Assembly: GCF_051027545.1 (NCBI RefSeq)
Contig: NZ_CP194902.1
Location: forward strand, 2,418,001 to 2,482,000
DNA length: 64,000 nucleotides
Source of the DNA: Methylocaldum sp002005105
GTDB taxonomy: Bacteria > Pseudomonadota > Gammaproteobacteria > Methylococcales > Methylococcaceae
Direction of reading: 5' to 3'
Under the pieces are notes generated by a model. The model saw nothing but the letters and a program-made list of their open reading frames with translations. It did not search any database and was not told the DNA's origin. The translations under genes and the position numbers were made by a program. Positions 40,184-48,984 of the stretch are shown piece after piece. The first letter of the stretch is position 1; each line of letters opens with the position of its first letter.

Positions 40184-41041
40184 CTAATTCAAGTCCCTAT
40201 GCCGAACAAGAATATCGTACGTATCCGAACGGAAGCGCTCTGCCAGCGCTTCCACCAGATAGACCGAACGATGCTGTCCGCCGGTGCATCCGATGGCAGC
40301 GGTCAGATAGCTGCGGTCTTCGTCCGCGAACCGGGGTATCCAGCGTTGCAATAGGGCGACGACGTCGTCCAGGTAGCTTTGAACCTCGGTAATGTTTGCG
40401 AGAAACTCGATCACTTCCGCGTCTTTACCGGTCTTGCTGCGCAGGCTGGGTTCCCAATGCGGGTTGGGTAGACAGCGCGCATCGAACACGAAGTCCGCGT
40501 CGAGCGGAATGCCGTTCTTGTAGCCGAAAGACAGGAAATACAAGGACATCGAATGCTCCTGCTTCGCTCCGAGACGGCCTCTTATCAGTTCACGCAACTG
40601 ATGTATGTTGGTGTAAGTGGTGTCTACAAGGAGATGGGCGCGACTCGCGACCGGTTCCAGCAGCTTACGCTCCAGTTCGATCGCTTCGCTGAGCGGACGA
40701 GCCGAATCGGTTAACGGATGCTTGCGGCGGGTCTCGCTGAAACGCTTGAGTAGAGTGTCGGTCTCCGCCTGTAGAAAGAGAATCTGACACTCTATCCCGA
40801 ACCTGTCGGCCAGTTCCAAAGTCAGGGGAAACTGGTCCAGACTCGCGCTCTGATTTCGGGCATCGATGCTGATCGCGGTTTTCCGGAACGCTCCCGGGTT
40901 GCTGATCACGGCTTGCCGTATAAAAGATTCGAACAGCGAGACCGGCAGGTTATCGATGCAGTAGTAACCGGAATCCTCTAGAGTTTCCAGCGCGATACTC
41001 TTGCCCGACCCGGATAAACCGCTGACGATGACGAGTTTCAT
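40184..41041 (-). CDS. rapZ: RNase adapter protein / nucleotide-binding RapZ
   Basis: A 285-residue protein. Walker A GLSGSGKSIA is at residues 8-17, followed by EDSGYYCIDNLPVSL; the C-terminal part has FGYKNGIPLDADFVFDARCL and IGCTGGQHRSVYLVEALAE, both hallmarks. RapZ binds small RNAs and glucosamine-6-phosphate in enterobacteria and guides RNase E; the role here may differ. Usually ptsN separates it from hpf; here hpf is the direct neighbour. Confidence 0.95.
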   Translation of the reverse strand: MKLVIVSGLSGSGKSIALETLEDSGYYCIDNLPVSLFESFIRQAVISNPGAFRKTAISIDARNQSASLDQFPLTLELADRFGIECQILFLQAETDTLLKRFSETRRKHPLTDSARPLSEAIELERKLLEPVASRAHLLVDTTYTNIHQLRELIRGRLGAKQEHSMSLYFLSFGYKNGIPLDADFVFDARCLPNPHWEPSLRSKTGKDAEVIEFLANITEVQSYLDDVVALLQRWIPRFADEDRSYLTAAIGCTGGQHRSVYLVEALAERFRSDTYDILVRHRDLN

Positions 41042-41101
41042 GGCGACGTTTTGCTCACGCCTATATCAGCCGAAAAAACGAATGTGCTGTGGGGCGAGTG
41101 A

Positions 41102-41389
41102 TCAGTGCTCTTGAACTTTTTCTTTATGTTTGACGACTTGTCGATCGAGCTTGTCGACCATGCCGTCGATGGCGGCATACAGATCCTCGCTTTCCTCCTG
41201 AGCGAACAAGCTGGCGCCGTTGACTTGCACCGTCGCTTCCGCTTTTTGAGCCAGTTTTTGCACTTCGAGCACCACGTGCACATTTACGATCTTGTCGAAA
41301 TGACGTTCGATCCGCTGCATTTTTTCCATGACGTAATTTCTCAGGGCTTCGGTTACGTCGATGTGATGGCCGGTGATGCTGATTTGCAT
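41102..41389 (-). CDS. hpf: Ribosome hibernation promoting factor HPF (short)
   Basis: A 95-residue protein beginning MQISITGHHIDVTEALRNYV, with the beta-alpha-beta fold and EESEDLYAAIDGMVDKLDRQ near the end. The short form blocks the mRNA channel and favours 100S ribosome dimers in stationary phase. It lies 30 bases downstream of rpoN, the conserved order. Confidence 0.95.
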   Translation of the reverse strand: MQISITGHHIDVTEALRNYVMEKMQRIERHFDKIVNVHVVLEVQKLAQKAEATVQVNGASLFAQEESEDLYAAIDGMVDKLDRQVVKHKEKVQEH

Positions 41390-41419
41390 GATGATCTCCC
41401 TAGTTTTGGATGATTGTTA

Positions 41420-42883
41420 TCAAAAAACACGTTTTCTTTCGTTGGACGGCGGAATAGCCATGGCTTCCCTATATTTGGCGATGGTGCGGCGCGCCACGTT
41501 GATGCCCCGTCCCTTCAGCATGGCTGCGATCGTGTGGTCGCTCAGAGGCTTCAGCGGATCTTCGCCTTCGATGATTTCTTTCAAATATGCTTTGATGGCG
41601 GTTGCCGAACATTCTCCGCCGGCATTCGTCGAGACATGACTGGAGAAGAAGTACTTGAATTCGAAGACGCCATTCGGCGTGTGGATATATTTCTGCGTTG
41701 TAACCCTGGAAATGGTGGATTCGTGCATTCCCACTTCTTCGGCGATGTCTCGCAAAACGAGCGGTTTCATGGCCGTCTCGCCGTATTCCAAAAAGTCTTT
41801 CTGGCGTTCGACGATGCAGCGAGCCACTTTCAGCAGGGTGTCGTTCCGGCTTTGCAGACTTTTGATGAACCAGCGCGCTTCCTGCAGATGGTTCTTCATG
41901 GTGACGTTGTCCGCGCTGTTGTCGGCGCGCTTGATCATGCCCGAATAAAACGGATTGACGCGCAGCTTGGGCGAAATTTCGGGGTTGAGAGCGACGATCC
42001 AATCGTTTCCCTGCTTGACCACGAACACATCGGGAATCACGTACTGAGATTCCGAGGCAGAGATCTTGCGGCCGGGTTTGGGTTCCAAAGTACGGATCAA
42101 AGCCACCACGTGGTTCAGATCCTCTTCGGACAGCTCCAGCGTGCGTCTGAGCTTGGCCAGATCTTTCTTGGCCAGGAGCTCCAGATGCCGGGTCACCAGC
42201 GTGAACGCCTCCTTTTTCCACGGAGTGTCATCGGGCAGCTGATTCAATTGGATCGCCAGGCAATTCGCGAGGTCCGGCGCGGCCACTCCGGGCGGATCGA
42301 AATTCTGAACCCGATGCAGAACGGCCGTCACTTCCTCGATCTCCAAGCCGTTGATTTGATTGACGAGGCCCTGATGGATGTCTTCCACGCTGACCGTCAG
42401 ATAGCCGTCGTCATCGATAGCGTCGATAATCGCCGTGGCGATGGCGTAGTCCTGTTCGCTGAACGTCGTCAGCTCCATCTGCCAGTGCAGGTAATCCTGC
42501 AAGGACTGGGCCGGCGCCCGCTGAAAAATGAAATCGTCGCTGTCCGAATCTGAGGCCGCGACGGAGTAGCTCTGAAAACTGTCGTACACCTCGTCCCATG
42601 AGGTATCGACCGGTAATTCCTGGGGGATATCGGTTTGGGCGTCGAGATTCGACAACTCCTTGAATTCCGGCTCGCTGGACGGGGCAGGGGTTTCTACCGA
42701 GTCATGAAACTCCCCGTGGCTGCCTTCGTCTTCCGCCACTTCGAGCATCATGTTTGAGTCCAGCGCCTGTTGTATTTCCTGCTGTAAATCCAGGCTTGAC
42801 AACTGCAGCAGCTTGATAGCCTGTTGCAATTGGGGGGTCATGGTCAGCTGCTGACCCAACCGGAGTTGCAGAGTTTGCTTCAT
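41420..42883 (-). CDS. rpoN: RNA polymerase sigma-54 factor RpoN
   Basis: A 487-residue factor. The N-terminal Gln/Leu-rich activator region (LQLRLGQQLTMTPQLQQAIK) is followed by an acidic region, the core-binding domain, and the C-terminal RpoN box VARRTIAKYREAMAIP that reads the -24 element. Complete. It follows lptB as in most gammaproteobacteria. Confidence 0.97.
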   Translation of the reverse strand: MKQTLQLRLGQQLTMTPQLQQAIKLLQLSSLDLQQEIQQALDSNMMLEVAEDEGSHGEFHDSVETPAPSSEPEFKELSNLDAQTDIPQELPVDTSWDEVYDSFQSYSVAASDSDSDDFIFQRAPAQSLQDYLHWQMELTTFSEQDYAIATAIIDAIDDDGYLTVSVEDIHQGLVNQINGLEIEEVTAVLHRVQNFDPPGVAAPDLANCLAIQLNQLPDDTPWKKEAFTLVTRHLELLAKKDLAKLRRTLELSEEDLNHVVALIRTLEPKPGRKISASESQYVIPDVFVVKQGNDWIVALNPEISPKLRVNPFYSGMIKRADNSADNVTMKNHLQEARWFIKSLQSRNDTLLKVARCIVERQKDFLEYGETAMKPLVLRDIAEEVGMHESTISRVTTQKYIHTPNGVFEFKYFFSSHVSTNAGGECSATAIKAYLKEIIEGEDPLKPLSDHTIAAMLKGRGINVARRTIAKYREAMAIPPSNERKRVF

Positions 42884-42975
42884 GAAGCTTTACGTCCAGA
42901 AATGCGCGTTGGCAGTGTGAGAGTGAAAAATCAGAACCATTCTAGTGCACAGGTACTAACCATGAAAGGGACTGT

Positions 42976-43701
42976 CTAAAGGGAAAAATGTTCGCCCAGA
43001 TAAACTTGGCGTACTTCCTTGTTTTGTACTATGTCTTGCGCCGTGCCTTCTGCGATCACGACGCCTCCGCTGAGGATATAGGCGCGGTTGCATATTCCGA
43101 GCGTCTCGCGCACGTTATGTTCGGTAATGAGAATACCGATGCCGCGGTCTCTCAGGTGCTCGATGATCTTTTGGATGTCGATGATCGAGATCGGATCGAC
43201 CCCCGCGAACGGTTCGTCCAACAGCATGAACTGCGGCTCGCAGGCCAGGGCCCGCGCGATTTCCACTCTTCGGCGCTCTCCGCCCGAGAGTCCCAGGGCG
43301 GGCTGGTTGCGCAGATGGCCGATACTGAATTCCTCGAGAAGCTCCTCGATCACCAGTTCTCGCTGTCCGTTGGTCAATCCTTTGCGCAATTCCAATACCG
43401 CCCGCAAATTGTCGGCTACGGTCAACTTCCGGAAGATCGAAGGCTCCTGCGGCAGATAGCCTACGCCGAGTTGCGCCCTGGCATGCATGGGGAGATTCGT
43501 GATGTTGTGTTCGTCGAGGTAGATTGTACCGCTATCCGGACGTATTACCCCCACGATCATGTAAAAACTGGTGGTTTTTCCGGCCCCGTTGGGCCCCAGC
43601 AAGCCTACGACTTCTCCGCTGTGGATTTGCAGCGAGACACCGTTGACGACATTGCGCTTGTTGTAGCGTTTGAGTAGATCGGTAGCAACTAGAATCGCCA
43701 T
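42976..43701 (-). CDS. lptB: LPS export ABC ATPase LptB
   Basis: A 241-residue ATPase. Walker [18 protein letters not shown], signature [17 protein letters not shown], Walker [14 protein letters not shown] and the H-loop ITEHN are all present, with the LptB mark [14 protein letters not shown]. It powers LPS extraction with LptFG (not in the window). It follows lptA by three bases. Confidence 0.97.
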   Translation of the reverse strand: MAILVATDLLKRYNKRNVVNGVSLQIHSGEVVGLLGPNGAGKTTSFYMIVGVIRPDSGTIYLDEHNITNLPMHARAQLGVGYLPQEPSIFRKLTVADNLRAVLELRKGLTNGQRELVIEELLEEFSIGHLRNQPALGLSGGERRRVEIARALACEPQFMLLDEPFAGVDPISIIDIQKIIEHLRDRGIGILITEHNVRETLGICNRAYILSGGVVIAEGTAQDIVQNKEVRQVYLGEHFSL

Positions 43702-43704
43702 CGC

Positions 43705-44253
43705 TTATTCGGATTTCTCTTTCGGCTGCATTTTTACATGTACGCGTTTGCTGCCGGTGGTGGGGCTGCCGGCCTTGAATAAACCGTTTTTGGTGTCGTA
43801 CTCGATGATGTCGCTGGCGGTCGAATTCTGTCCCTGCCAGACCAATGCCTTGTCGTAGAGGATCAGTATTCCGGTATCCGGAAAATAATCGGCACGTTGC
43901 GAGGTCCCGTGAATGTCTTCCTTGCCGCCTTCCGGGGTTTGTTTCAGCCGGGTGGGATTTCCGGTAACGATAATTTTCTCGGTCTGGCCGCCTTTCTGAT
44001 AAACGGTCATTTGGTCGCCTTGAACATCGAGGCTGCCTTGAGTGGCTTTCACATCACCGGTGTATACGGTTTGGCCGGTCTTTTCATCGTAAGTCGCCGT
44101 GTTGGCTTCGATATAAATCGGCTGCTTCGAGTCGCTGTCCAATGCGAACGTGTTCTCAGCGGCGAATAAAAACCATAAGGCGATCAGCAGGGTTGAAATA
44201 AAACCGACGATCCTTTCAGGGAACGCTTGCTGAATACGTATTGGAAGGGTCAT
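43705..44253 (-). CDS. lptA: Periplasmic LPS bridge protein LptA
   Basis: The ATG at 44253, with GGAG 8 bases before it, gives 182 residues with a signal peptide ending NTFA. A longer frame to 44421 translates a palindromic repeat and is not real N-terminus. The OstA-type beta-jellyroll repeats are visible (ANTATYDEKTGQTVYTGDVK, GDQMTVYQKGG, YFPDTGILILYDKALVWQGQ). It forms the periplasmic LPS bridge. The 139-bp space to lptC is unusually large because of the inserted R2 element. Confidence 0.92.
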   Translation of the reverse strand: MTLPIRIQQAFPERIVGFISTLLIALWFLFAAENTFALDSDSKQPIYIEANTATYDEKTGQTVYTGDVKATQGSLDVQGDQMTVYQKGGQTEKIIVTGNPTRLKQTPEGGKEDIHGTSQRADYFPDTGILILYDKALVWQGQNSTASDIIEYDTKNGLFKAGSPTTGSKRVHVKMQPKEKSE

Positions 44254-44262
44254 TCCGGTGCT

Positions 44263-44328
44263 CCAATCGCAAACGGCCTGGCCGGGAGCGCCGGCCAGCC
44301 CCTTCCCGAAGACGCCGTTTGCGATTGG
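44263..44328. repeat. R2 palindromic element between lptC and lptA
   Basis: 66 bp with perfect 15-base ends CCAATCGCAAACGGC and GCCGTTTGCGATTGG and a GC-rich inner hairpin (GGCCGGGAGCGCCGGCC). A matching arm (25 identical bases from CCAATCGCAAACGGCGTC) lies at 15936. It lies inside an operon, just upstream of the lptA ribosome binding site. Confidence 0.85.
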
Positions 44329-44392
44329 ATAAAAACGGTAGGTCTCGCATCCGGGGCTGTCGCTCGGATCTACCGAGTTGCAGCCGCGGCTC

Positions 44393-44968
44393 TTAGGGGA
44401 ATTCATGCTTTCTTCGTACATTGGAAAGAATCGTGACTTTTAAATCATCGCCGAAGTGAACTCGTGCGCCATTGCCGGTCAGTTCGTCCGGCGGACTCAG
44501 TACCTGTATGAACTCGTCGGTTTCGGCGTAGTTGTTGTCCGGTTGGACTCTGGCGTTCTGGGTGACGATTTTCAGCGTACGGCCGTTTTCGTCCCGCTCG
44601 CGCAGAATAAGGACGTTTCCGTTCAAAAATATGGTATCGCTTTCGCCCGGCATGAGGGCGTTATCGGAATGAATGACCCACGGCGGTCCGTCTTTTCCGT
44701 AGAGCGTCAGAACCGGCTGTACCAATTCGGTACGGTCTTGATCCACATAATGGGTAAGGTTTACGGCAAACAGCAGTTGCTTCGGTTTGCCGTTTTCGTC
44801 CATCAGCGTACGACTCAGGTTTTTTGAATAATAATCGATCGTTCCGTGGGTTCTCGGTCCGGCAGATTCTTCGGCCGGCATAAAAACGCCGGCAAGCCAC
44901 CAGGTAAACAATGCCAGGGTGGCCAATCCCAGATAGGTTACCAGCGATCTCAGAGCAAAAATGCTCAT
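44393..44968 (-). CDS. lptC: LPS export protein LptC
   Basis: A 191-residue bitopic inner-membrane protein: TM helix at about residues 9-28 (LVTYLGLATLALFTWWLAGV), then a periplasmic LptC jellyroll with YYSKNLSRTLMDENGKPKQ and an ILREDENG-type strand pattern. It relays LPS from LptFG to LptA. Its start touches the kdsC stop by one base (TGATG type junction). Confidence 0.9.
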   Translation of the reverse strand: MSIFALRSLVTYLGLATLALFTWWLAGVFMPAEESAGPRTHGTIDYYSKNLSRTLMDENGKPKQLLFAVNLTHYVDQDRTELVQPVLTLYGKDGPPWVIHSDNALMPGESDTIFLNGNVLILRERDENGRTLKIVTQNARVQPDNNYAETDEFIQVLSPPDELTGNGARVHFGDDLKVTILSNVRRKHEFP

Positions 44969-45504
44969 CAGAAATGACTCTCGATAACGCCTTGCAAGGT
45001 GCCTTGGGCTTTCATAACGAGATCGCAGACTTCCCGTGCGGCGCCCGCTCCGCCGGGACTGGGCGTAACCCAGTGGGCATGCTGTCGAATGCTGAAGTGG
45101 GCGTCCGCTACCGCCACCGCCAGTCCGACTCGGCGCATGATCGGCAGATCCAGGAGATCGTCGCCGACATGGGCGATTTCATCGGGAGCCAGCGCCAGCT
45201 CATTGCGAAGATGCTCGAACGCGTCCAGTTTGTCTTGGTACCCCTGATAGACATGACGAATGCCGAGGCTCTCCATGCGCAGCGCCACCGACTGCGAACG
45301 CCGACCGGAAATCACTGCCGTCGCTACGCCCGTCCCCTGAAGCAACTTGATGCCATGACCGTCGCGGGCATGAAAGCTTTTGTATTCCTGGCCTTGCTGG
45401 TCGAAAAAAAGCCGGCCGTCGGTCAGAACGCCGTCCACATCGAAAATGACCAGGCGGATGCCGGCCGCGCGAGCCAGCACGTCTTGAGGCGCATGCTCGG
45501 GCAT
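44968..45504 (-). CDS. kdsC: 3-deoxy-D-manno-octulosonate 8-phosphate phosphatase KdsC
   Basis: The ATG at 45504 gives 178 residues, the family size. HAD motif I is IFDVDGVLTDGRLFF, then the HARDGHGIKLLQ block, SGRRS (motif II), and GDDLLDLPIM (motif IV). It releases phosphate from Kdo8P in LPS inner-core synthesis. Overlaps kdsD by one base. Confidence 0.95.
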   Translation of the reverse strand: MPEHAPQDVLARAAGIRLVIFDVDGVLTDGRLFFDQQGQEYKSFHARDGHGIKLLQGTGVATAVISGRRSQSVALRMESLGIRHVYQGYQDKLDAFEHLRNELALAPDEIAHVGDDLLDLPIMRRVGLAVAVADAHFSIRQHAHWVTPSPGGAGAAREVCDLVMKAQGTLQGVIESHF

Positions 45505-46514
45505 CAAACCACCCCGGCTCTCAGCAAATCGTGCATATTGAGTGCGCCGATCAGCCTGTTCTCCTCGTCGACGACCAAGAGAGCGCTGATCCGCTTTTCC
45601 TCCATGATGCGTACCGATTCCGCGGCTAACAGTTCGGCCGAAACTTTGGTGCAATATTGTGTCATGGCTTCATTGATCGGCGTGGTGTGAATATCGCCGG
45701 CCTTTTCGAACAATCGCCGGAGGTCGCCGTCGGTAAAAATTCCGAGCACTCGATAGTCGCTATCGACGATAGCGGTCATTCCGAGCTTTTTCGCCGTCAT
45801 TTCCAGAACCGCGTCGCGTACCAGGGCCGTTTCCGGCACCGCCGGAATTTCCGGGCCGGTGTGCATGACGTCCTGCACCCGGGTTAACAGTCGCCGTCCG
45901 AGACTCCCTCCCGGATGCGCGAATGCAAAATCCTCCCGGGTGAATCCTCGCGCTTCCAACAATGCGACGGCCAAAGCATCTCCCATCGCCAGCGTCGCGG
46001 TCGTGCTCGATGTGGGGGCCAGACCGAGCGGGCAGGCTTCTTCCTTTACGGATGTGTCGATATGCACCAGCGATTGCCTGGCCAGCGTGGATTTGGGGTT
46101 GCCTGTCATGCCGATCAAAGGAACGTCGAGTCGTTTGATCAGGTGCAAGATGGCCAAAATCTCGGGGGTTTCCCCCGAATTCGACAAGGCCAGAACGACA
46201 TCGTGCGCCGTGATCATGCCGAAATCGCCATGGCTGGCTTCTCCGGGGTGCACGAAGAAGGCAGGCGTACCGGTACTCGCCAAAGTGGCGGCGATCTTGC
46301 CGCCGATGTGGCCGGATTTTCCCATTCCGGTCACCGCGATCCGGCCCTTGCAGGCCAGTATGAGTTTGCAGGCCGCCGCGAAATGACCGTCGATGCGCCC
46401 TATCAAGGCGGCTACCGCCTCGGCCTCGGTCCGTACGACCTTGAGTCCGGCCCGGCACAGGCTGTCTTCATCGTAGGTCGTGGCGAGTGTGGTGCGCTGT
46501 AAGCTCGACGTCAT
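45504..46514 (-). CDS. kdsD: D-arabinose 5-phosphate isomerase KdsD
   Basis: The ATG at 46514 gives 336 residues (a TTG at 46541 is possible). The N-terminal SIS domain has [20 protein letters not shown] and SNSGET; two CBS domains follow ([14 protein letters not shown], and near the end [17 protein letters not shown]). It makes arabinose-5-phosphate for Kdo synthesis. First gene of the kdsD-kdsC-lptCAB-rpoN-hpf-rapZ series. Confidence 0.95.
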   Translation of the reverse strand: MTSSLQRTTLATTYDEDSLCRAGLKVVRTEAEAVAALIGRIDGHFAAACKLILACKGRIAVTGMGKSGHIGGKIAATLASTGTPAFFVHPGEASHGDFGMITAHDVVLALSNSGETPEILAILHLIKRLDVPLIGMTGNPKSTLARQSLVHIDTSVKEEACPLGLAPTSSTTATLAMGDALAVALLEARGFTREDFAFAHPGGSLGRRLLTRVQDVMHTGPEIPAVPETALVRDAVLEMTAKKLGMTAIVDSDYRVLGIFTDGDLRRLFEKAGDIHTTPINEAMTQYCTKVSAELLAAESVRIMEEKRISALLVVDEENRLIGALNMHDLLRAGVV

Positions 46515-46632
46515 GCGTGTGAACTGCTCAAAATGAAGCAATTATGCCATGAATATTGCATACCGATTTCGGGTTTTCCAAGAGCCTGGATATTCGCGAT
46601 GGGAATGGAGGCATTTGGTGCCGCAAAAGCGG

Positions 46633-47040
46633 TCACTCCCGGGTGACAAACGCGAGCTTGGTAATGCCTGCCTTGTGAGCGACGGCCATGGCTTCCGCGA
46701 CCCGACCGTAGGGAACGGCGGTGTCGGCCTGGAACTGCACGATCAGTTCCGGATCGGCCTGTTGCAGATCGCGCAGAAGCTGCTCCATGGCTTCCAGCGG
46801 TTGCGGCTGATCGTTCAAGGTGATCTGACCCTGGGCGTCGATGGCGATGGTGGCGAGGTGCTTGTCGGGGGCGGGGTCGGTTTTTTCGGTTTTCGGCAAA
46901 TCGACTTTCACCGCCTGGGTCAGCAGCGGTGCGGTGACGATGAACACGACCAGCAATACCAGCATGACGTCGACCAGCGGCGTCACGTTGATTTCGCTCA
47001 TGGCCTCCCGATCGGAAGACGAATCGGTTTTGAATCCCAT
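46633..47040 (-). CDS. exbD: ExbD/TolR-family biopolymer transport protein
   Basis: A 135-residue protein with one TM helix (residues about 19-40; NVTPLVDVMLVLLVVFIVTA with the essential Asp in PLVD) and a periplasmic domain (ITLNDQPQPLEAMEQLLRDL). It is the third gene of a tonB-exbB-exbD set that uses proton flow to energise TonB; ExbD is preferred over TolR because of tonB. Stop lies 118 bases before kdsD. Confidence 0.9.
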   Translation of the reverse strand: MGFKTDSSSDREAMSEINVTPLVDVMLVLLVVFIVTAPLLTQAVKVDLPKTEKTDPAPDKHLATIAIDAQGQITLNDQPQPLEAMEQLLRDLQQADPELIVQFQADTAVPYGRVAEAMAVAHKAGITKLAFVTRE

Positions 47041-47042
47041 GG

Positions 47043-47705
47043 TTACTCGCTCCCGTCGGCTTTAAGGCCTGTCTTCACGGCGAGATTAAGGAAATCGGTG
47101 GCAAAATATTCGAGGTCCGCTTCGCATAGCTTGATGCGTCTCAAAAAGAAATTGTAAGCCAATACCGCCGGAATGGCCGCTGCGATGCCGATCGCCGTGG
47201 CGACCAGTGCTTCGCCGATCGGGCCGGCGACCACATCCAGGCTGGCCGATTTGGCCTCGCCGATGTCCTGCAAAGCGTGCATGATGCCCCATACCGTGCC
47301 GAACAGCCCGACGAAGGGCGACGTGCTGCCGATGCTGGCCAACATGGACAGCCCTTGTTCCAGATCCTTGCGTTCTCGGCTGATCTGTTGGCGCAGGGAC
47401 CGTTCCAGAATCGACTCGATGTCGCCGCTCCACTCGAGCATGCGCGAGGTTTTGCTGCGCATGTCCTTGAGAACGCCGAATCCTGCTCCTGCGATGCGGC
47501 CCAAGGCACTCGCCGAATGTTCCAGACCCGAGGCAGTGGCGAGATCCGGCGCCGCCCAGAAGTCTTTGCTGTAGCCGCGATTTCGCTGGCCGATATTCCA
47601 GAGCGTCCAGCTCTTGAAAAAGATGATGCTCCAAGTAATGACGGAAAATCCGATCAGCACCCCTAAGGTGATCTGAACGATATCGGTAGAAGAGATCTGA
47701 ATCAT
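47043..47705 (-). CDS. exbB: ExbB/TolQ-family proton channel protein
   Basis: A 220-residue protein with three TM helices: near residues 10-32, 115-140 (GLFGTVWGIMHALQDI, the MotA/ExbB signature) and 155-180 (GEALVATAIGIAAAIPAVLAYNFF). It forms the pentameric channel around ExbD. It follows tonB by 13 bases and precedes exbD by two. Confidence 0.93.
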   Translation of the reverse strand: MIQISSTDIVQITLGVLIGFSVITWSIIFFKSWTLWNIGQRNRGYSKDFWAAPDLATASGLEHSASALGRIAGAGFGVLKDMRSKTSRMLEWSGDIESILERSLRQQISRERKDLEQGLSMLASIGSTSPFVGLFGTVWGIMHALQDIGEAKSASLDVVAGPIGEALVATAIGIAAAIPAVLAYNFFLRRIKLCEADLEYFATDFLNLAVKTGLKADGSE

Positions 47706-47718
47706 GCGATAGCCTTTT

Positions 47719-48426
47719 TCATCGTTTTAGTTTGTATTCAATCGGGACGATAACCCAACTGACCACGGCCCGGTCGCCCCTGCGCGCGGGGATAAAGCGC
47801 CAGTTCTTGACCTGATCCACGGTCGCGTCGTCCAGAATCTCGTGGCCGCTGCTGCCTTCGATTTTGATCTCGCCCGCCGAGCCGTTCGGCATGACTTGAA
47901 CGCGCAAGGTGACCTTGCCTTCCCAGCGTCTTTCCAACGCGACACGTGGGTAACGCGTCGGCGGATTGTTCAGGCCCGGCGCCTTGTAAGAGGCTTCGAC
48001 GAATGGCGCAGGGGCTGGTGCGGCCGGCTTGCCCTGGGTCGACGCGGTCGGGACAGTGGCCGGCGCGCTGGGCGTCGGAGTTTCAGAGGGCTCGGGTGCC
48101 GGTGTCGGCCGAGCCACCGGTTTAGGCTTGGGCTTGGGTTTAGGTTTGTCCGGTTTTTTCGGTGCGGGTTTTTCCGGTTTGGGCTCGGGTTTGGGCGGCG
48201 GCTGTTGTACCTGCGGTTGGGGCGGCTCGGGACTGGCTTCGGGCTGTGCCGCGACAAGCGAGACTTCCAGCAGTTGCGGTGGAGTTTCCGCCGGTTCCCG
48301 GTCTACCGGGGCGGCGAGCCAGGCGGCCCAAACCGCGGCATGCAGTGCCGCTGCGGCAGCGATCGAGAAAGCGGTCTCCAGCCACGAGCGACATCCTTGC
48401 TTGGTGTCGGCGGACATCGAAGTCAT
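47719..48426 (-). CDS. tonB: Energy transducer TonB
   Basis: From the ATG at 48426, 235 residues (a TTG at 48471 would add 15). An N-terminal TM anchor (FSIAAAAALHAAVWAAWLAA) precedes a Pro/Lys/Glu-rich spacer (PQPQVQQPPPKPEPKPEKPA) and the C-terminal TonB domain (NPPTRYPRVALERRWEGKVT, then VKNWRFIPARRG). It carries pmf energy from ExbBD to outer-membrane receptors such as the divergent one. A possible Fur box lies upstream. Confidence 0.92.
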   Translation of the reverse strand: MTSMSADTKQGCRSWLETAFSIAAAAALHAAVWAAWLAAPVDREPAETPPQLLEVSLVAAQPEASPEPPQPQVQQPPPKPEPKPEKPAPKKPDKPKPKPKPKPVARPTPAPEPSETPTPSAPATVPTASTQGKPAAPAPAPFVEASYKAPGLNNPPTRYPRVALERRWEGKVTLRVQVMPNGSAGEIKIEGSSGHEILDDATVDQVKNWRFIPARRGDRAVVSWVIVPIEYKLKR

Positions 48427-48984
48427 ATACAGATGTGCGAGTGATGGTTCGGTAGAAATTGGAGGGTACAACTCAAATTGAGAATAATAACGAGAATTTT
48501 TACTGTGTAAGCATTTTACATACGGATTTTAATCCCAAACGTCTAAATACCGGTGCTATGACCATCTATTCTTAGCAAATATCGGTCCATATCAAGTTGA
48601 GTGGAGCGCTGCTCGCCAAATCTAGGCTGTCGGTACAAATGAGCTCATCGCGCATGTCCGATTGTGTGATATGACGCAATCCGGATATCCCATCTTGGGT
48701 TTCACGGAGACTCCGTTCCTGGACAGCATCGTGTTGTGGCGGCGTATTTTATAGATCGTTGAAAATAAATGCTAAATGAAAATTGCTCATGTTCGTTTCC
48801 GGTGGGGAAGAGCGATTTGGCGGAAAGCGATATCGGTATTTGACACATCGAGGTGTGGCATATCACGCAGTTCTTGCCTGTCGGCAGCGTGCATGGCCGC
48901 TGTGGACCGGATGGTTGCTGACGAAAAGGAGTGGCACGAATTTTCCTATTAAAAGGCTCGGTCTTAATAAAAGAAAAAATAAAT
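48427..48984. other. Divergent intergenic region tonB / TonB-dependent receptor
   Basis: 558 bp, A+T-rich in parts. It contains a possible Fur box near tonB (48480-48498), an AT-rich stretch at about 48757-48788 that may hold receptor promoter elements, and a short plus-strand frame that overlaps the receptor gene and looks spurious. No riboswitch was recognised. Confidence 0.5.
48480..48498. promoter_or_regulatory. Possible Fur box upstream of tonB-exbBD
   Basis: GAGAATAATAACGAGAATT agrees with the classical 19-bp Fur consensus at 12 of 19 positions by eye and consists of three GAGAAT/AATAAC-like hexamers. It lies about 55 bases upstream of the tonB ATG in the divergent region. Iron control of a tonB operon would be expected. 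Confidence 0.4.

Noticed and set aside
43705..44421. Longer lptA frame starting at 44421
   Set aside because: The extra N-terminal residues are a translation of the R2 palindrome and adjacent DNA; the ATG at 44253 gives a normal signal peptide and has a good GGAG.
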